Shown here: positions 1-8,052 of the stretch, piece by piece
Numbering within the stretch: position 1 is the first letter of the stretch
Layout of the letters: every line of letters begins with the position of its first letter
NCBI RefSeq assembly: GCF_027587205.1
Contig: NZ_JAPDOD010000029.1
Coordinates: 57,429-121,428 of the forward strand
Reading direction: 5' to 3'
From: Solirubrobacter ginsenosidimutans
GTDB taxonomy: Bacteria; Actinomycetota; Thermoleophilia; Solirubrobacterales; Solirubrobacteraceae
Length of the DNA stretch: 64,000 nucleotides
Notes under the pieces: generated by a model
Databases searched by the model: none
What the model was told of the DNA's origin: nothing
Seen by the model: the letters and a program-made list of their open reading frames with translations, nothing else
Position numbers and translations under genes: made by a program

Positions 1-2117
1 GGATCGAGCGGCTCTCCGCCGACTCGCAGGAGACGCTGCGAGTCCTCGCCGCCGGTCGCCGGCTGACCCACGACATCCTCTCCGACGCCTCCGGGATCGA
101 CTCGCGGGCGCTGCGCGACGCGTTGCGGGAAGCCGTCGCCGCGCAGCTCGTCGTCACCGACGAGGAAGGCCGCTACATGTTCCGCCACGCGCTGCTGCGC
201 GAGGTGGTCGTCGACGACCTGCTGCCCGGTGAGCGGGCGGACATGCACCTGGCGCTCGCGCGGGCGCTGGAGCGGCGGGCCGAGGGCCTGCCCGCCCACG
301 GCGGCGCGCACCTGGCGGCAGGCATCGCCCACCACTACTTCGCCTCCGGCGATCAACCCAAGGCGCTGCTGGCGTCCGTCCGCGCCGCCGAGGCCGCCGA
401 GGCCGTCCACGCCAACGGCGAGGCCGCCGCGCTCTATTCACGCGCGCTGCAGCTGTGGGACCGCGTGGCGGGCGCCGAGGAGCTGGCCGGGCGCGACCAT
501 GTCAGCCTGCTGCGCGCCGCCGCGCACGCCACCAGCAAGGAGCACGAGCCCGCTCGCGCCGAGTCCTACCTGCGCGCCGCGCTGCACGAGCTCGGGGACT
601 CCGACCCCGTGCGCACCGCCGACCTGCTCGAGCACATGGCCCGCAACCAGTTCAACCAAGGCCGCTCCGCCGACGCCGCCGAGACGCGCCGCGAGGCGCT
701 CGAGCTGCTCAGCGAGGAGCCGAGCAAGGTCCGCGCGGTGCTGCTCGCCAGCGTCGCCAAGGAGCTCATGCTCGAGTCCCGCCACGACGAGGCGGTCGAG
801 GCCGCGCAGGAGGCCATGGCCGTGGCCCGCGCCGTGGGCGACGAGGTCGCCGAGCTGCGGGCGATGGACGGCATGGGCGTGTCGCTGTTCGGCCTCGCAC
901 GCTACGAGGAGGGCGAGAAGGTGCTGCGCGAGGCGCTCTCGCGCATGCCCGAGCGCGGCCTCGTCCACCACCTGTACTCGCACGTCAACCTCGCCGACGC
1001 GCTGTTCAGCTCCGGCCGCTTGGCCGAGGCGCGCGAGGTGGTCGAAGAGGGCGACCGGCTCGCCGCCGAGAAGGGCGCGCCGCGGCGCTGGCTGATGATG
1101 CTGCGCTCCGAGCTCGCGTTCGAGGCGGGGGACTGGTGCGCGGCCGAGGAGGCGCTCCCGTCACCCGGCCGGCCCGCGATGGGCACGACCTTCATCAACG
1201 ACGCGCTGCGGCGGATCGAGCTGGCGCTCGGGCGCGGCGACCATGACGAGGCGCGCCGGCTGCTCGACGAGGCGCGCGACGTGGCCGCCGACACGCGCGA
1301 GCCGCAGTGGATCGGTCCGCTCGGCTCGTTGCGCGCGGAGCTCGAACGCCGGGCCGGCGACCTCGAAGCGGCTCGCGGAGCGATCGACGACGCGCTCGAC
1401 CGGCTCGACTTCTGCTCGCAGGACGTCGCGCGGATGGCGCGCGTGGCCGCCACGGGCGTGCGCGTCGAGGCCGACGCCGCGGTGCGTGCACGCGATCTGG
1501 GTGAGGACCCGTCCTTCGCCGTCGGCAGCGCCGCCGCGCTGATCGCGCGCGTCGAGGCGTGCGCGGAGGGCGACCGGCCGGTCGAAGCCGCGTTTCTCAC
1601 GAGCGCGCGAGCCGAAGAGGCGCGCGCGCAGGGCGCCGACGACCCGGACCTGTGGTCCGCCGCGGTCGGCGCGTGGCAGGCGCTCGGCCGTCCCTACCGC
1701 GCGGCGCAGGCGCTGCGCCGCAAGGCCGAGGCGCAGCTCGCTCGGGGCGATCGCGAGATCGCCGCCGCCAGTGCCGCGCAAGCGCTCAGCGCCGCGCAGG
1801 CGATCGGCGCGGAGTGGCTGGCGTCGGAGATCGAGGGGTTCGCCCTGCGAGCGCGGTTGCGGTTGGAGCCCGACGAGTCTTCGCCGGCACCCGCGCTACC
1901 CGCCACGGATGCCGGCGAAGACCCGTTCGGGCTCACACCGCGTGAACGCCAGGTCCTCTCCCTCCTCGCGGATGGGCGAACCAACCGGGAAATCGGCCAG
2001 GCGCTCTATATGGCGGAGAAGACCGCGAGCGTCCATGTCTCGCGGATCCTCTCCAAGCTGGACGTGCGCTCACGGACCGAGGCCGCGGCGCTGGCCCATC
2101 GAGTGGGCCTGGTCTAG
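1..2117 (+). CDS. LuxR-family ATPase/TPR transcriptional regulator (5' truncated by window)
   Basis: The frame is open from base 3 with no stop, so the N-terminus (expected P-loop ATPase of the MalT/LAL class) lies outside the window; 704 residues are visible. The first ~60 visible residues look like the winged-helix end of the ATPase module. A long Ala/Leu/Glu-rich helical region of TPR-like repeats follows, where such proteins usually sense an effector or partner. The last ~65 residues are a LuxR helix-turn-helix (LTPRERQVLSLLADG, then a KTASVHVSRILSKL recognition helix). An internal TTG at 123 could be mistaken for a start, but the homology-like sequence continues upstream. It is presumably an ATP-dependent activator; its target is unknown. 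Its TAG stop shares CTAG with a small minus-strand frame. Confidence 0.9.
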   Translation, partial: IERLSADSQETLRVLAAGRRLTHDILSDASGIDSRALRDALREAVAAQLVVTDEEGRYMFRHALLREVVVDDLLPGERADMHLALARALERRAEGLPAHGGAHLAAGIAHHYFASGDQPKALLASVRAAEAAEAVHANGEAAALYSRALQLWDRVAGAEELAGRDHVSLLRAAAHATSKEHEPARAESYLRAALHELGDSDPVRTADLLEHMARNQFNQGRSADAAETRREALELLSEEPSKVRAVLLASVAKELMLESRHDEAVEAAQEAMAVARAVGDEVAELRAMDGMGVSLFGLARYEEGEKVLREALSRMPERGLVHHLYSHVNLADALFSSGRLAEAREVVEEGDRLAAEKGAPRRWLMMLRSELAFEAGDWCAAEEALPSPGRPAMGTTFINDALRRIELALGRGDHDEARRLLDEARDVAADTREPQWIGPLGSLRAELERRAGDLEAARGAIDDALDRLDFCSQDVARMARVAATGVRVEADAAVRARDLGEDPSFAVGSAAALIARVEACAEGDRPVEAAFLTSARAEEARAQGADDPDLWSAAVGAWQALGRPYRAAQALRRKAEAQLARGDREIAAASAAQALSAAQAIGAEWLASEIEGFALRARLRLEPDESSPAPALPATDAGEDPFGLTPRERQVLSLLADGRTNREIGQALYMAEKTASVHVSRILSKLDVRSRTEAAALAHRVGLV

Positions 2118-2212
2118 ACGTACAGGCGCTGGATCGCGCCCAGGGCCTTCGCCGTTCCCCTCGTCCCCACGAAGATCGAGAACAGCGTGGCGGTGATGAG
2201 TGGTTCCCTCAT
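2114..2212 (-). CDS. Putative 32-residue small protein
   Basis: This is a short minus-strand frame starting at ATG 2212 and ending at a TAG that shares CTAG with the stop of the LuxR gene. The peptide begins MREPLITATLFSIFVGTRG and ends AIQRLYV, with a hydrophobic N-terminal half followed by basic residues. About 29 of 32 sense codons end in G or C although the stretch itself is not especially GC-rich, a coding-like pattern. A CATACT hexamer lies 7 nt before the ATG, matching the leaderless arrangement used by many genes here. It is divergent from the acetamidase gene, with two dyads between. I recognise no family and it could be chance. Confidence 0.4.
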   Translation of the reverse strand: MREPLITATLFSIFVGTRGTAKALGAIQRLYV

Positions 2213-2219
2213 GCTGCGC

Positions 2220-2225
2220 AGTATG
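2220..2225 (-). promoter_or_regulatory. Candidate leaderless -10 (CATACT) for the small minus-strand gene
   Basis: CATACT read on the minus strand ends 7 nt before ATG 2212. This is the spacing seen at the TANNNT hexamers of other genes in the window. Confidence 0.35.
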
Positions 2226-2230
2226 CGGGG

Positions 2231-2248
2231 TGTGGAGGTTCCTCCACA
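2231..2248. promoter_or_regulatory. Perfect 8-bp dyad (TGTGGAGG-TT-CCTCCACA)
   Basis: This is a perfect inverted repeat with a TT centre between the divergent small ORF and acetamidase genes. It has no following T-run and lies upstream of both starts, so an operator is more likely than a terminator. The binding factor is unknown. Confidence 0.5.
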
Positions 2249-2260
2249 GTGGCCCGCGGT

Positions 2261-2273
2261 CCAGGATTCCTGG
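2261..2273. promoter_or_regulatory. Second dyad (CCAGGA-T-TCCTGG)
   Basis: A perfect 6-bp inverted repeat lies 12 bp after the first dyad and about 18 bp before the presumed -10 of the acetamidase gene. Two dyads in tandem suggest a repressor or activator site. This is inference from symmetry and position only. Confidence 0.45.
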
Positions 2274-2291
2274 AACCCATTCGACACCGGG

Positions 2292-2297
2292 TATAGG
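2292..2297 (+). promoter_or_regulatory. Candidate -10 (TATAGG) for acetamidase
   Basis: TATAGG ends 7 nt before GTG 2305, which is in frame with and three codons upstream of ATG 2314. If the mRNA is leaderless, GTG 2305 is the true start. Confidence 0.35.
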
Positions 2298-2313
2298 GAA
2301 TATCGTGCCGCCC

Positions 2314-3255
2314 ATGGCGAGCACGCACTACTGCCCCACGGACCGCGTGCACTACACGTGGGACACCGGCAATGAACCGCTTCTGACCGTCGCGGACGGC
2401 GACACCGTGGTCTTCGAGACCCGCGACGTGTTCGACGACCAGCTCGGCCCGGACTCCGACACGAGCGCGCTCGCGGGCGTGGACTGGGAGCGCGTGTACC
2501 CGCTCGCCGGGCCGGTCTACGTCGAGGGGGCCGAGCCGGGCGACACGCTCGCCGTCGAGCTCGTCGACCTGCACACCAAGGGCTGGGGCTGGACCGCGAT
2601 CCTGCCCGGGTTCGGGCTGCTGAGCGAGGACTTCAGCGAGCCCTACCTGCGCATCTTCGACCTCTCGCGCGGCGACATGACGCAGTTCCGCGAGGACATC
2701 TCGATCCCGCTGACGCCGTTCATGGGCACGATGGGCGTCTGTCCCGCGGGCGCGGCCGCGCAGTCGATCATGCCGCCCGGGACGTTCGGCGGGAACATGG
2801 ACACGCGCCAGCTCGTGAAGGGCACGACGCTCTTCCTCCCGGTCCAGGTCGAGGGCGCGCTGTTCTCCACCGGCGACGCCCACGCCTGCCAGGGCGACGG
2901 CGAGATCTGCGTCACCGGCCTCGAAGCGCCGATGTACGCCGTCATGCGCTTCCATGTCCAGAAGGGCCGCACCATCCCGGCGCCGCAGTACCGCACGGCG
3001 CCGGGTCCACTGACCCCCGCGGTGAATTACGGCGCGTTCTACGGCACCACGGGCGTCGGCGGCGACCTCTACGCGGCGGCGCAGGACGCGACGCGGGCGA
3101 TGATCGCCCATCTCGGCGAGACGTACGGCCTCTCGCGCGAGGACGCGTACGTGCTCTGCAGCCTCGTCGTCGACCTGAAGATCTCGGAGATCGTCGACGC
3201 GGGCCAGTACATCGTCTCCGCGGTGCTGCCCGAGTCGATCTTCCTCGGCGTCTAG
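2314..3255 (+). CDS. Acetamidase/formamidase family protein
   Basis: The product is a predicted cytoplasmic amidase of the FmdA/AmdA family that hydrolyses short amides such as formamide or acetamide to the acid and ammonia. The 313 residues match the family length. Family hallmarks are visible: GDTLAVELVDL near residue 75, GTMGVCPAG near 140, GGNMDTRQL near 160 and the conserved GDAHACQGDGE stretch near 190, expected to carry metal and active-site residues. ATG 2314 has no good ribosome site; in-frame GTG 2305 preceded by TATAGG is an alternative. Paired dyads upstream suggest regulated expression. It is convergent with the penicillin-binding protein and shares the CTAG stop. Confidence 0.88.
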   Translation: MASTHYCPTDRVHYTWDTGNEPLLTVADGDTVVFETRDVFDDQLGPDSDTSALAGVDWERVYPLAGPVYVEGAEPGDTLAVELVDLHTKGWGWTAILPGFGLLSEDFSEPYLRIFDLSRGDMTQFREDISIPLTPFMGTMGVCPAGAAAQSIMPPGTFGGNMDTRQLVKGTTLFLPVQVEGALFSTGDAHACQGDGEICVTGLEAPMYAVMRFHVQKGRTIPAPQYRTAPGPLTPAVNYGAFYGTTGVGGDLYAAAQDATRAMIAHLGETYGLSREDAYVLCSLVVDLKISEIVDAGQYIVSAVLPESIFLGV

Positions 3256-4940
3256 AGCGCGGCCTGCAGGACCCGCTTGGCGATCGGGGCGGCCGAGGCG
3301 CCGCCCTGACCCGCCCCCGGCAGCATGACGGCGACCGCGACCCGCGGCTTGTTCGCCGGCGCGAACGCCACGAACCAGGCGGTCGTGTTCTTGGCGTTCT
3401 GGGCGATGTCGGCGGTTGAGACGAGCTCAGCGGTCCCGGTCTTGCCCGCGACCGTGACGCCGGGGATGGCCGCGGCGGCGCCGGTGCCGCCCTGGACGAC
3501 GGCGATCATCATGTCGCGCACCTGCGCGGCGACCTTGGCGCTGACCGCGCGCTTGCGCGGCGGGCGCGAACCGGTCACCCACGGCTTGATACGGACGCCG
3601 CCGTTGGCGATCGTGGCGCCGACGGAGGCCATGCCGAGCGGCGTGGCGAGGTCCTTGTTCTGGCCGATCGCGCTCGCGCCGACCGCGAGCGAGTCCTTCA
3701 GGTCGGCGGCCTTGGGGATCGAGTTGGGCTTGGCCGCGGGCAGCGACGGCGTTTCGTTGAAGCCGAAGCGCTCCGCGGCGGCGACCAGCTTCTTCGCCCC
3801 CAGCTTCGCGCCGATCGGGCCGAAGACCGAGTTGCAGGAGTGGGCGAAGGAGGATGTGAGGCTGCCGCCGCACTCCTCGTCGCTGGCGTTGCGGAGCTTG
3901 ACGCCGGACAGGGTCGCGTACTGACGGACGGGATAGGAGCTCGAGAGCTTGGCCACGCCGTCCTGCAGCGCCGCGGCGGCGGTGATGATCTTGAAGCTCG
4001 AGCCGGGCGGCTGGGGCGCCGAGACGGCAAGGCCGGCCAGCGCCAGCACCGAGCCGTCGCTCGGCTTGATCACCGCGATGCCGCCGAGCTTCGATCCGAG
4101 CGCGTTCTGGGCGGTGCGGGTCAGCGCCAACTTGATCGTGGTGTGGATCGAGCGGCCCGTGCGGCCGTCGATCTTCGCGATCGTGCGGTCGCCGAACTTC
4201 AAGGACGAGCTCCGGCGTCCGCCGAGGCGGTCGTCGTAGATCCGCTCCAGGCCGGTCGGCTTGTTCCCGGCGGTGCCCGAGATCGACGCGCCCAGCGGAT
4301 CGGAGTTGAGCAACTGGCCGCCGGCGGCGTAGATCACGCCGCGCCGCGGGGCGGCCCCGCTGCGACGGCGGACTTCTTCGCCCTTGCGCAGCCCCGGCAT
4401 CACCATTTCCGGCGTCCACGCCACCCGCGCGATGTCGTTCGCCTGCGTCGCGTGGAAGGTCAACGTGCCCTTCAACGAACCGAAGTCCTTGGTCTTGACC
4501 GTCACCGGGACCTTCACGATCCCGCCGCTGAGCAGCGGTCCGATCGTCCCGAGCGTGATTTTCTCCACGCCCGCCGCCTTGTTGGCGCGCCGGTAGTCGG
4601 CGACGAACGAGATCTGCGGGTTCAGGCGCCGGCTCGAGACGTCCAGCAGGTCGTACATCGTCTTGTAGTCGTTCTTCACCCACGCCGCCGTGAACTTCTC
4701 GACGGCCTCGTGGCGGTGATCCTTGTGGAGCTGGCTCGAGATCAGCGCGTACGCGCCATAGATGACCGCGGCCGCCACCACGAGCACGACGACGATGACC
4801 GAGAGCGACGGGCCCTGGCCGCCGCCGCCACGCGAACGGCGCCGCCGCCGGCTGGCCCTGGGCGGGGAGAGGAACAACGAACCGGCCCGGGGCGAGTACC
4901 CGAGCGATCCTGTCCGACGTCGTCGCCTGCGGGCCACCAC
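3252..4940 (-). CDS. Class B penicillin-binding protein (peptidoglycan transpeptidase)
   Basis: This is a D,D-transpeptidase that cross-links peptidoglycan outside the membrane. An Arg-rich cytoplasmic start is followed by one membrane anchor (SVIVVVLVVAAAVIYGAYAL), an NTF2-like MecA_N-type domain and then the transpeptidase domain. All three active-site motifs are present: SSFK (nucleophile Ser, ~3990-4001), SCN (~3836) and KTGTAEL (~3430-3445). No PASTA repeats are present. The start is uncertain: ATG 4988 would overlap the start codon of the divergent sigma gene, while GTG 4940 or 4937 leaves about 46 bp for the divergent promoters and is preferred. It does not sit in a division cluster, so it is probably a specialised or MecA-like PBP. 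Confidence 0.88.
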   Translation of the reverse strand: MVARRRRRRTGSLGYSPRAGSLFLSPPRASRRRRRSRGGGGQGPSLSVIVVVLVVAAAVIYGAYALISSQLHKDHRHEAVEKFTAAWVKNDYKTMYDLLDVSSRRLNPQISFVADYRRANKAAGVEKITLGTIGPLLSGGIVKVPVTVKTKDFGSLKGTLTFHATQANDIARVAWTPEMVMPGLRKGEEVRRRSGAAPRRGVIYAAGGQLLNSDPLGASISGTAGNKPTGLERIYDDRLGGRRSSSLKFGDRTIAKIDGRTGRSIHTTIKLALTRTAQNALGSKLGGIAVIKPSDGSVLALAGLAVSAPQPPGSSFKIITAAAALQDGVAKLSSSYPVRQYATLSGVKLRNASDEECGGSLTSSFAHSCNSVFGPIGAKLGAKKLVAAAERFGFNETPSLPAAKPNSIPKAADLKDSLAVGASAIGQNKDLATPLGMASVGATIANGGVRIKPWVTGSRPPRKRAVSAKVAAQVRDMMIAVVQGGTGAAAAIPGVTVAGKTGTAELVSTADIAQNAKNTTAWFVAFAPANKPRVAVAVMLPGAGQGGASAAPIAKRVLQAAL

Positions 4941-4970
4941 GTGTGGTTCTAGCGGGTGGACCGGATCCCT

Positions 4971-4976
4971 TACCCT
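4971..4976 (+). promoter_or_regulatory. Candidate -10 (TACCCT) for ECF sigma gene
   Basis: TACCCT ends 10 nt before ATG 4987. No Shine-Dalgarno is visible between them. Confidence 0.35.
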
Positions 4977-4986
4977 CGATCTCAGC

Positions 4987-5910
4987 ATGAGTACGGCCGC
5001 TTACGCCGACTATGAGGCGCTCGTCGAGCCCCATCGCCGCGAACTGCACGCCCATTGCTACCGGATGCTCGGCTCGGTCCAGGACGCCGAGGACGCCCTG
5101 CAGGACGCGTTGCTGCGGGCGTGGAAGGCGCTCGATCGCTTCGAGGGCCGCAGCTCCACCCGCTCCTGGCTGTACCGGATCGCGACCAACACGTGTCTGG
5201 ACGCGATCGCCCGGCGCCCGAAGCGCGTGCTCCCGATCGACTACGACGACGCACCGGCGGGGGAGACGATGTGGCTTGAGCCGTGTCCCGACGCGCTCGC
5301 CGAGGGCTACGAGCAGCGCGAGAGCATCGAGCTGGCGTTCATCGCCGCCCTGCAGCATCTGCCGGCCAACCAGCGCGCGGTGCTGATCCTGCGCGAGGTG
5401 CTCAACTTCAGCGCCAAGGAGGTGGCGGGGATGCTCGACACGACGCCCGCCTCGGTCAACAGCGCGATGCAGCGCGCGCGGGTGTCGGTCGACGAGCGGC
5501 TGCCGGAGCGCTCGCAGCAGCAGACGCTGGCCACGCTCGACGACGACGAGATCCGCGCCCTGGTCGAGCGCTACATGGAGGCCTGGGACCGCGGCGACGT
5601 CGACGCGGTGGTCGAGATGCTCGCGGAGGAGGCGACGTTCTCGATGCCGCCCAACGCGCAGTGGTATCGCGGCCGCGAGGCGATCCGCACGTTCCTCCCG
5701 ACCGGCCCGCTGTCGATCCCGCGGATCTTCGTCCCCACGCGCGCGAACGGGCAGCTCGCCTTCGGGACCTACAAGCTGATCGACGGCGAGTGGGTCGCCA
5801 ACGCCATCCACGTGATCACGATCGACGGAAAGCGCGAGATCACCGACGCGGTGGCGTTCCTGGACGCGTCGCTGTTCGCGCGCTTCGGGCTTCCCCTAAC
5901 GCCGACCTAA
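4987..5910 (+). CDS. ECF sigma factor with C-terminal SnoaL-like domain (SigG/SigX5 type)
   Basis: This 307-residue RNA polymerase sigma factor has region 2 at ~10-80 (HRRELHAHCYRMLGSVQDAE, then SWLYRIATNTCLDAI), region 4 at ~130-185 (LPANQRAVLILREVL, then SVNSAMQRAR) and an NTF2/SnoaL-like domain at ~195-305. That tail is typical of the TIGR02960-type sigma factors, which lack a classical anti-sigma factor and use the tail for self-regulation or ligand sensing. No anti-sigma gene is adjacent, which fits. The start is ATG 4987; longer upstream reading frames only run through the divergent PBP gene. Targets are unknown. Confidence 0.9.
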   Translation: MSTAAYADYEALVEPHRRELHAHCYRMLGSVQDAEDALQDALLRAWKALDRFEGRSSTRSWLYRIATNTCLDAIARRPKRVLPIDYDDAPAGETMWLEPCPDALAEGYEQRESIELAFIAALQHLPANQRAVLILREVLNFSAKEVAGMLDTTPASVNSAMQRARVSVDERLPERSQQQTLATLDDDEIRALVERYMEAWDRGDVDAVVEMLAEEATFSMPPNAQWYRGREAIRTFLPTGPLSIPRIFVPTRANGQLAFGTYKLIDGEWVANAIHVITIDGKREITDAVAFLDASLFARFGLPLTPT

Positions 5911-6051
5911 AAGCGTGCAGGTCCGACTGACGGAGTACGTACCATACGTCGCATGAGGCGAGTAGCCCCGACCGTCGCTCCGTAGACCCGGCACGCTCGC
6001 CGGGAGGGCGGCGGCTCCACACCCCTTCCGATGACGATCCAGGAGCCACAG

Positions 6052-7257
6052 ATGGCCATCTCGCCCCCCGCGCCGCGTGCCGGCGCCCCGCTTTCCCGCC
6101 GCCTCGCGGACACGCAGTCCTCGCCCGTGCGCGAGCTGCTGGAGACCGCGATGCAGCCCCACATCATCAGCCTCGCCGGCGGCCTTCCGGCGCCGGACAC
6201 GTTCGACGTGCCCGGCCTGCGCGCCGCCTTCGACGAGGTGCTCAGCGGGCCCGACGCGATCCGCTCGCTGCAGTACTCGCTGACCGAGGGCGATCCCGCC
6301 CTGCGCGAGCAGTTGGCCGCGTTCATGGCCAAGAGCGGGATCGAGGCGACCGGGCACGACATCCTGGTCACGACCGGCTCCCAGCAGGCGCTCGGGCTGA
6401 TCGCGTCCGCGTTGTGCGATCCCGGCGACACGATCCTGGTCGAGGATCCGACCTACCTCGCGGCGCTGCAGACCTTCCAGCTCGCCGACGTCAACGCGGT
6501 GCCGATCCCCGGTGACGACGACGGGCCCGATCCGGAGGCCTTGATCGAGGTCGCTCGCCGGACGGGTGCCAAGGCGGCCTACCTGATCCCGACGTTCCAG
6601 AACCCGACCGGCCGCACGATGCCGTTAGCGCGCCGCGCCGCGCTCGCCGAGGCCGCGGCCACCGCCGGCCTGTGGCTGATCGAGGACGACCCGTACAGCG
6701 CGCTGCGCCTGGACGGCGAGCCGGTCGACCTGCTGGCCGCGCAGCCCGCCGCGCGCGACCGCACGATCGTCATCCAGACGCTCTCCAAGGTCCTCTCGCC
6801 CGGCCTGCGCATCGGCTACCTGCGCGCGCCCAAGGCCCTACGCGGCCCGCTCGCCGTCGCCAAGCAGGCGGCGGACCTGCACACGAGCACGGTCGCGCAG
6901 CTGGCCGCCGAGCGCTGGCTGGCGAGCCACGACCTGAGCGAGCACATCGCCGGGCTCGCCGCGCACTACCGCCCGCGGCGCGACGCGCTCCTGGCCGCAC
7001 TCGGCGAGCACCTCCCGGAGGGCTCGAGCATGACCTCGCCCGAGGGCGGCCTGTTCGTGTGGGTGACGCTGCCCGACGGCCACGACGCCGAAGAGATCCT
7101 CCCGCGCGCCCTGGCCAACGGCGTCGCGTTCGTCCCGGGCAAATACTTCTACGCGGGTGAGCCGGTCAAGGAGACCCTGCGCGTCTCCTTCGCCACCGCC
7201 ACGCCCGCCGAGCTGGCGGAAGGCGCCGCGCGACTGGGAGCCGCCATCATCGGCTGA
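6052..7257 (+). CDS. PLP-dependent aminotransferase (class I/II, 2-aminoadipate/MocR-like fold)
   Basis: This 401-residue fold-type I aminotransferase begins its core with SLAGGLPAPDTFDV and ends near the family's usual length. The PLP-binding lysine is expected in TLSKVLSPGLRIGY (about residue 250), and the NPTG motif is present in FQNPTGRTM. It lacks the GntR DNA-binding domain of MocR regulators, so it is likely a catabolic or biosynthetic aminotransferase with broad amino-acid specificity. ATG 6052 is chosen because AGGAG lies at 6041-6045; ATG 6031 upstream has no such site. The stop codon directly abuts the next start, so it is co-transcribed with an aldo/keto reductase. Confidence 0.88.
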   Translation: MAISPPAPRAGAPLSRRLADTQSSPVRELLETAMQPHIISLAGGLPAPDTFDVPGLRAAFDEVLSGPDAIRSLQYSLTEGDPALREQLAAFMAKSGIEATGHDILVTTGSQQALGLIASALCDPGDTILVEDPTYLAALQTFQLADVNAVPIPGDDDGPDPEALIEVARRTGAKAAYLIPTFQNPTGRTMPLARRAALAEAAATAGLWLIEDDPYSALRLDGEPVDLLAAQPAARDRTIVIQTLSKVLSPGLRIGYLRAPKALRGPLAVAKQAADLHTSTVAQLAAERWLASHDLSEHIAGLAAHYRPRRDALLAALGEHLPEGSSMTSPEGGLFVWVTLPDGHDAEEILPRALANGVAFVPGKYFYAGEPVKETLRVSFATATPAELAEGAARLGAAIIG

Positions 7258-8040
7258 ATGGAACTACGCGAACTCGGGGCCGGCGGCCCGCAGGTCTCCG
7301 TCGTCGGCATGGGCACGTGGCAGACGCTGGACGTGCCCGACGGGCGCGACGACGTCGTCGGCGCCGCCCTTGACGCCGGCTCCACGTTCGTGGATTCCTC
7401 GCCGATGTACGGCGAAGCTGAGCGCACGCTCGCGCAGGGCCTCGGAGCAAGGCGCGACGAGGCGTTCGTCGCCACCAAGCTCTGGACGCCCGACGATGCC
7501 GAGGCGCGGCGCCAGGCCAATCGCGCGATCGACTTCTACGGCGGCCGCGTCGACCTCTACCAGGTGCACAACCTCGTCGCCCTGCGCCAGCGACTCGACC
7601 TCCTCGAGCTGCTGCGCGACGACGGCAAGGTCGGCCAGATCGGCGCCACCCACTACAGCCCGTCGGCCTTCGGCGAGCTGGAGAGCGTGATGCGCAGCGG
7701 CCGGATCACGGCGATCCAGATCCCCTACAACCCGCACGAGCGCGAGGTCGAGAAGCGCATCCTCCCGCTCGCCGAGCAACTCGGCCTCGGCGTGATCGTG
7801 ATGCGCCCGCTCGGCGCCGGCCGGCTGGTCGCCAACGCGCCGAAGGCCCAGGACCTCGAACCGCTGGGGGTCGAGACCTGGGCCCAGGCACTGCTGAAGT
7901 ACGTCCTCTCGGACCCGAGGATCACCGTGGCGATCCCCGCGTCCTCGAAGGCGCACCGCGTCACTGAGAACGCCAAAGCCGGCGAGCCGCCCTGGTTCGG
8001 AGCGGACGAGCGAGCGCTCGTCGAGCGACTCGCCGGCTAG
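7258..8040 (+). CDS. Aldo/keto reductase
   Basis: The 260-residue NAD(P)H-dependent reductase has a TIM-barrel AKR sequence. The tetrad is visible as Asp in FVDSSPMYGEAE with its Tyr, Lys in ATKLW and His in LYQVHN. The cofactor region is near VAIPASSK at the C-terminus. It is shorter than the usual ~300 residues because of compact loops but has no missing catalytic residue. It begins immediately after the aminotransferase stop, suggesting both act on one pathway, for example deamination followed by carbonyl reduction. That link is inference. The substrate is unknown. Confidence 0.87.
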   Translation: MELRELGAGGPQVSVVGMGTWQTLDVPDGRDDVVGAALDAGSTFVDSSPMYGEAERTLAQGLGARRDEAFVATKLWTPDDAEARRQANRAIDFYGGRVDLYQVHNLVALRQRLDLLELLRDDGKVGQIGATHYSPSAFGELESVMRSGRITAIQIPYNPHEREVEKRILPLAEQLGLGVIVMRPLGAGRLVANAPKAQDLEPLGVETWAQALLKYVLSDPRITVAIPASSKAHRVTENAKAGEPPWFGADERALVERLAG

Positions 8041-8052
8041 TGACGGCTTAGC

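Noticed and set aside
3427..5811. Long minus-strand frame of ~794 codons over the PBP and sigma genes
   Set aside because: A shadow frame: Arg/His/Gly-rich low-complexity product in antisense and offset phase, with better-supported genes on top.
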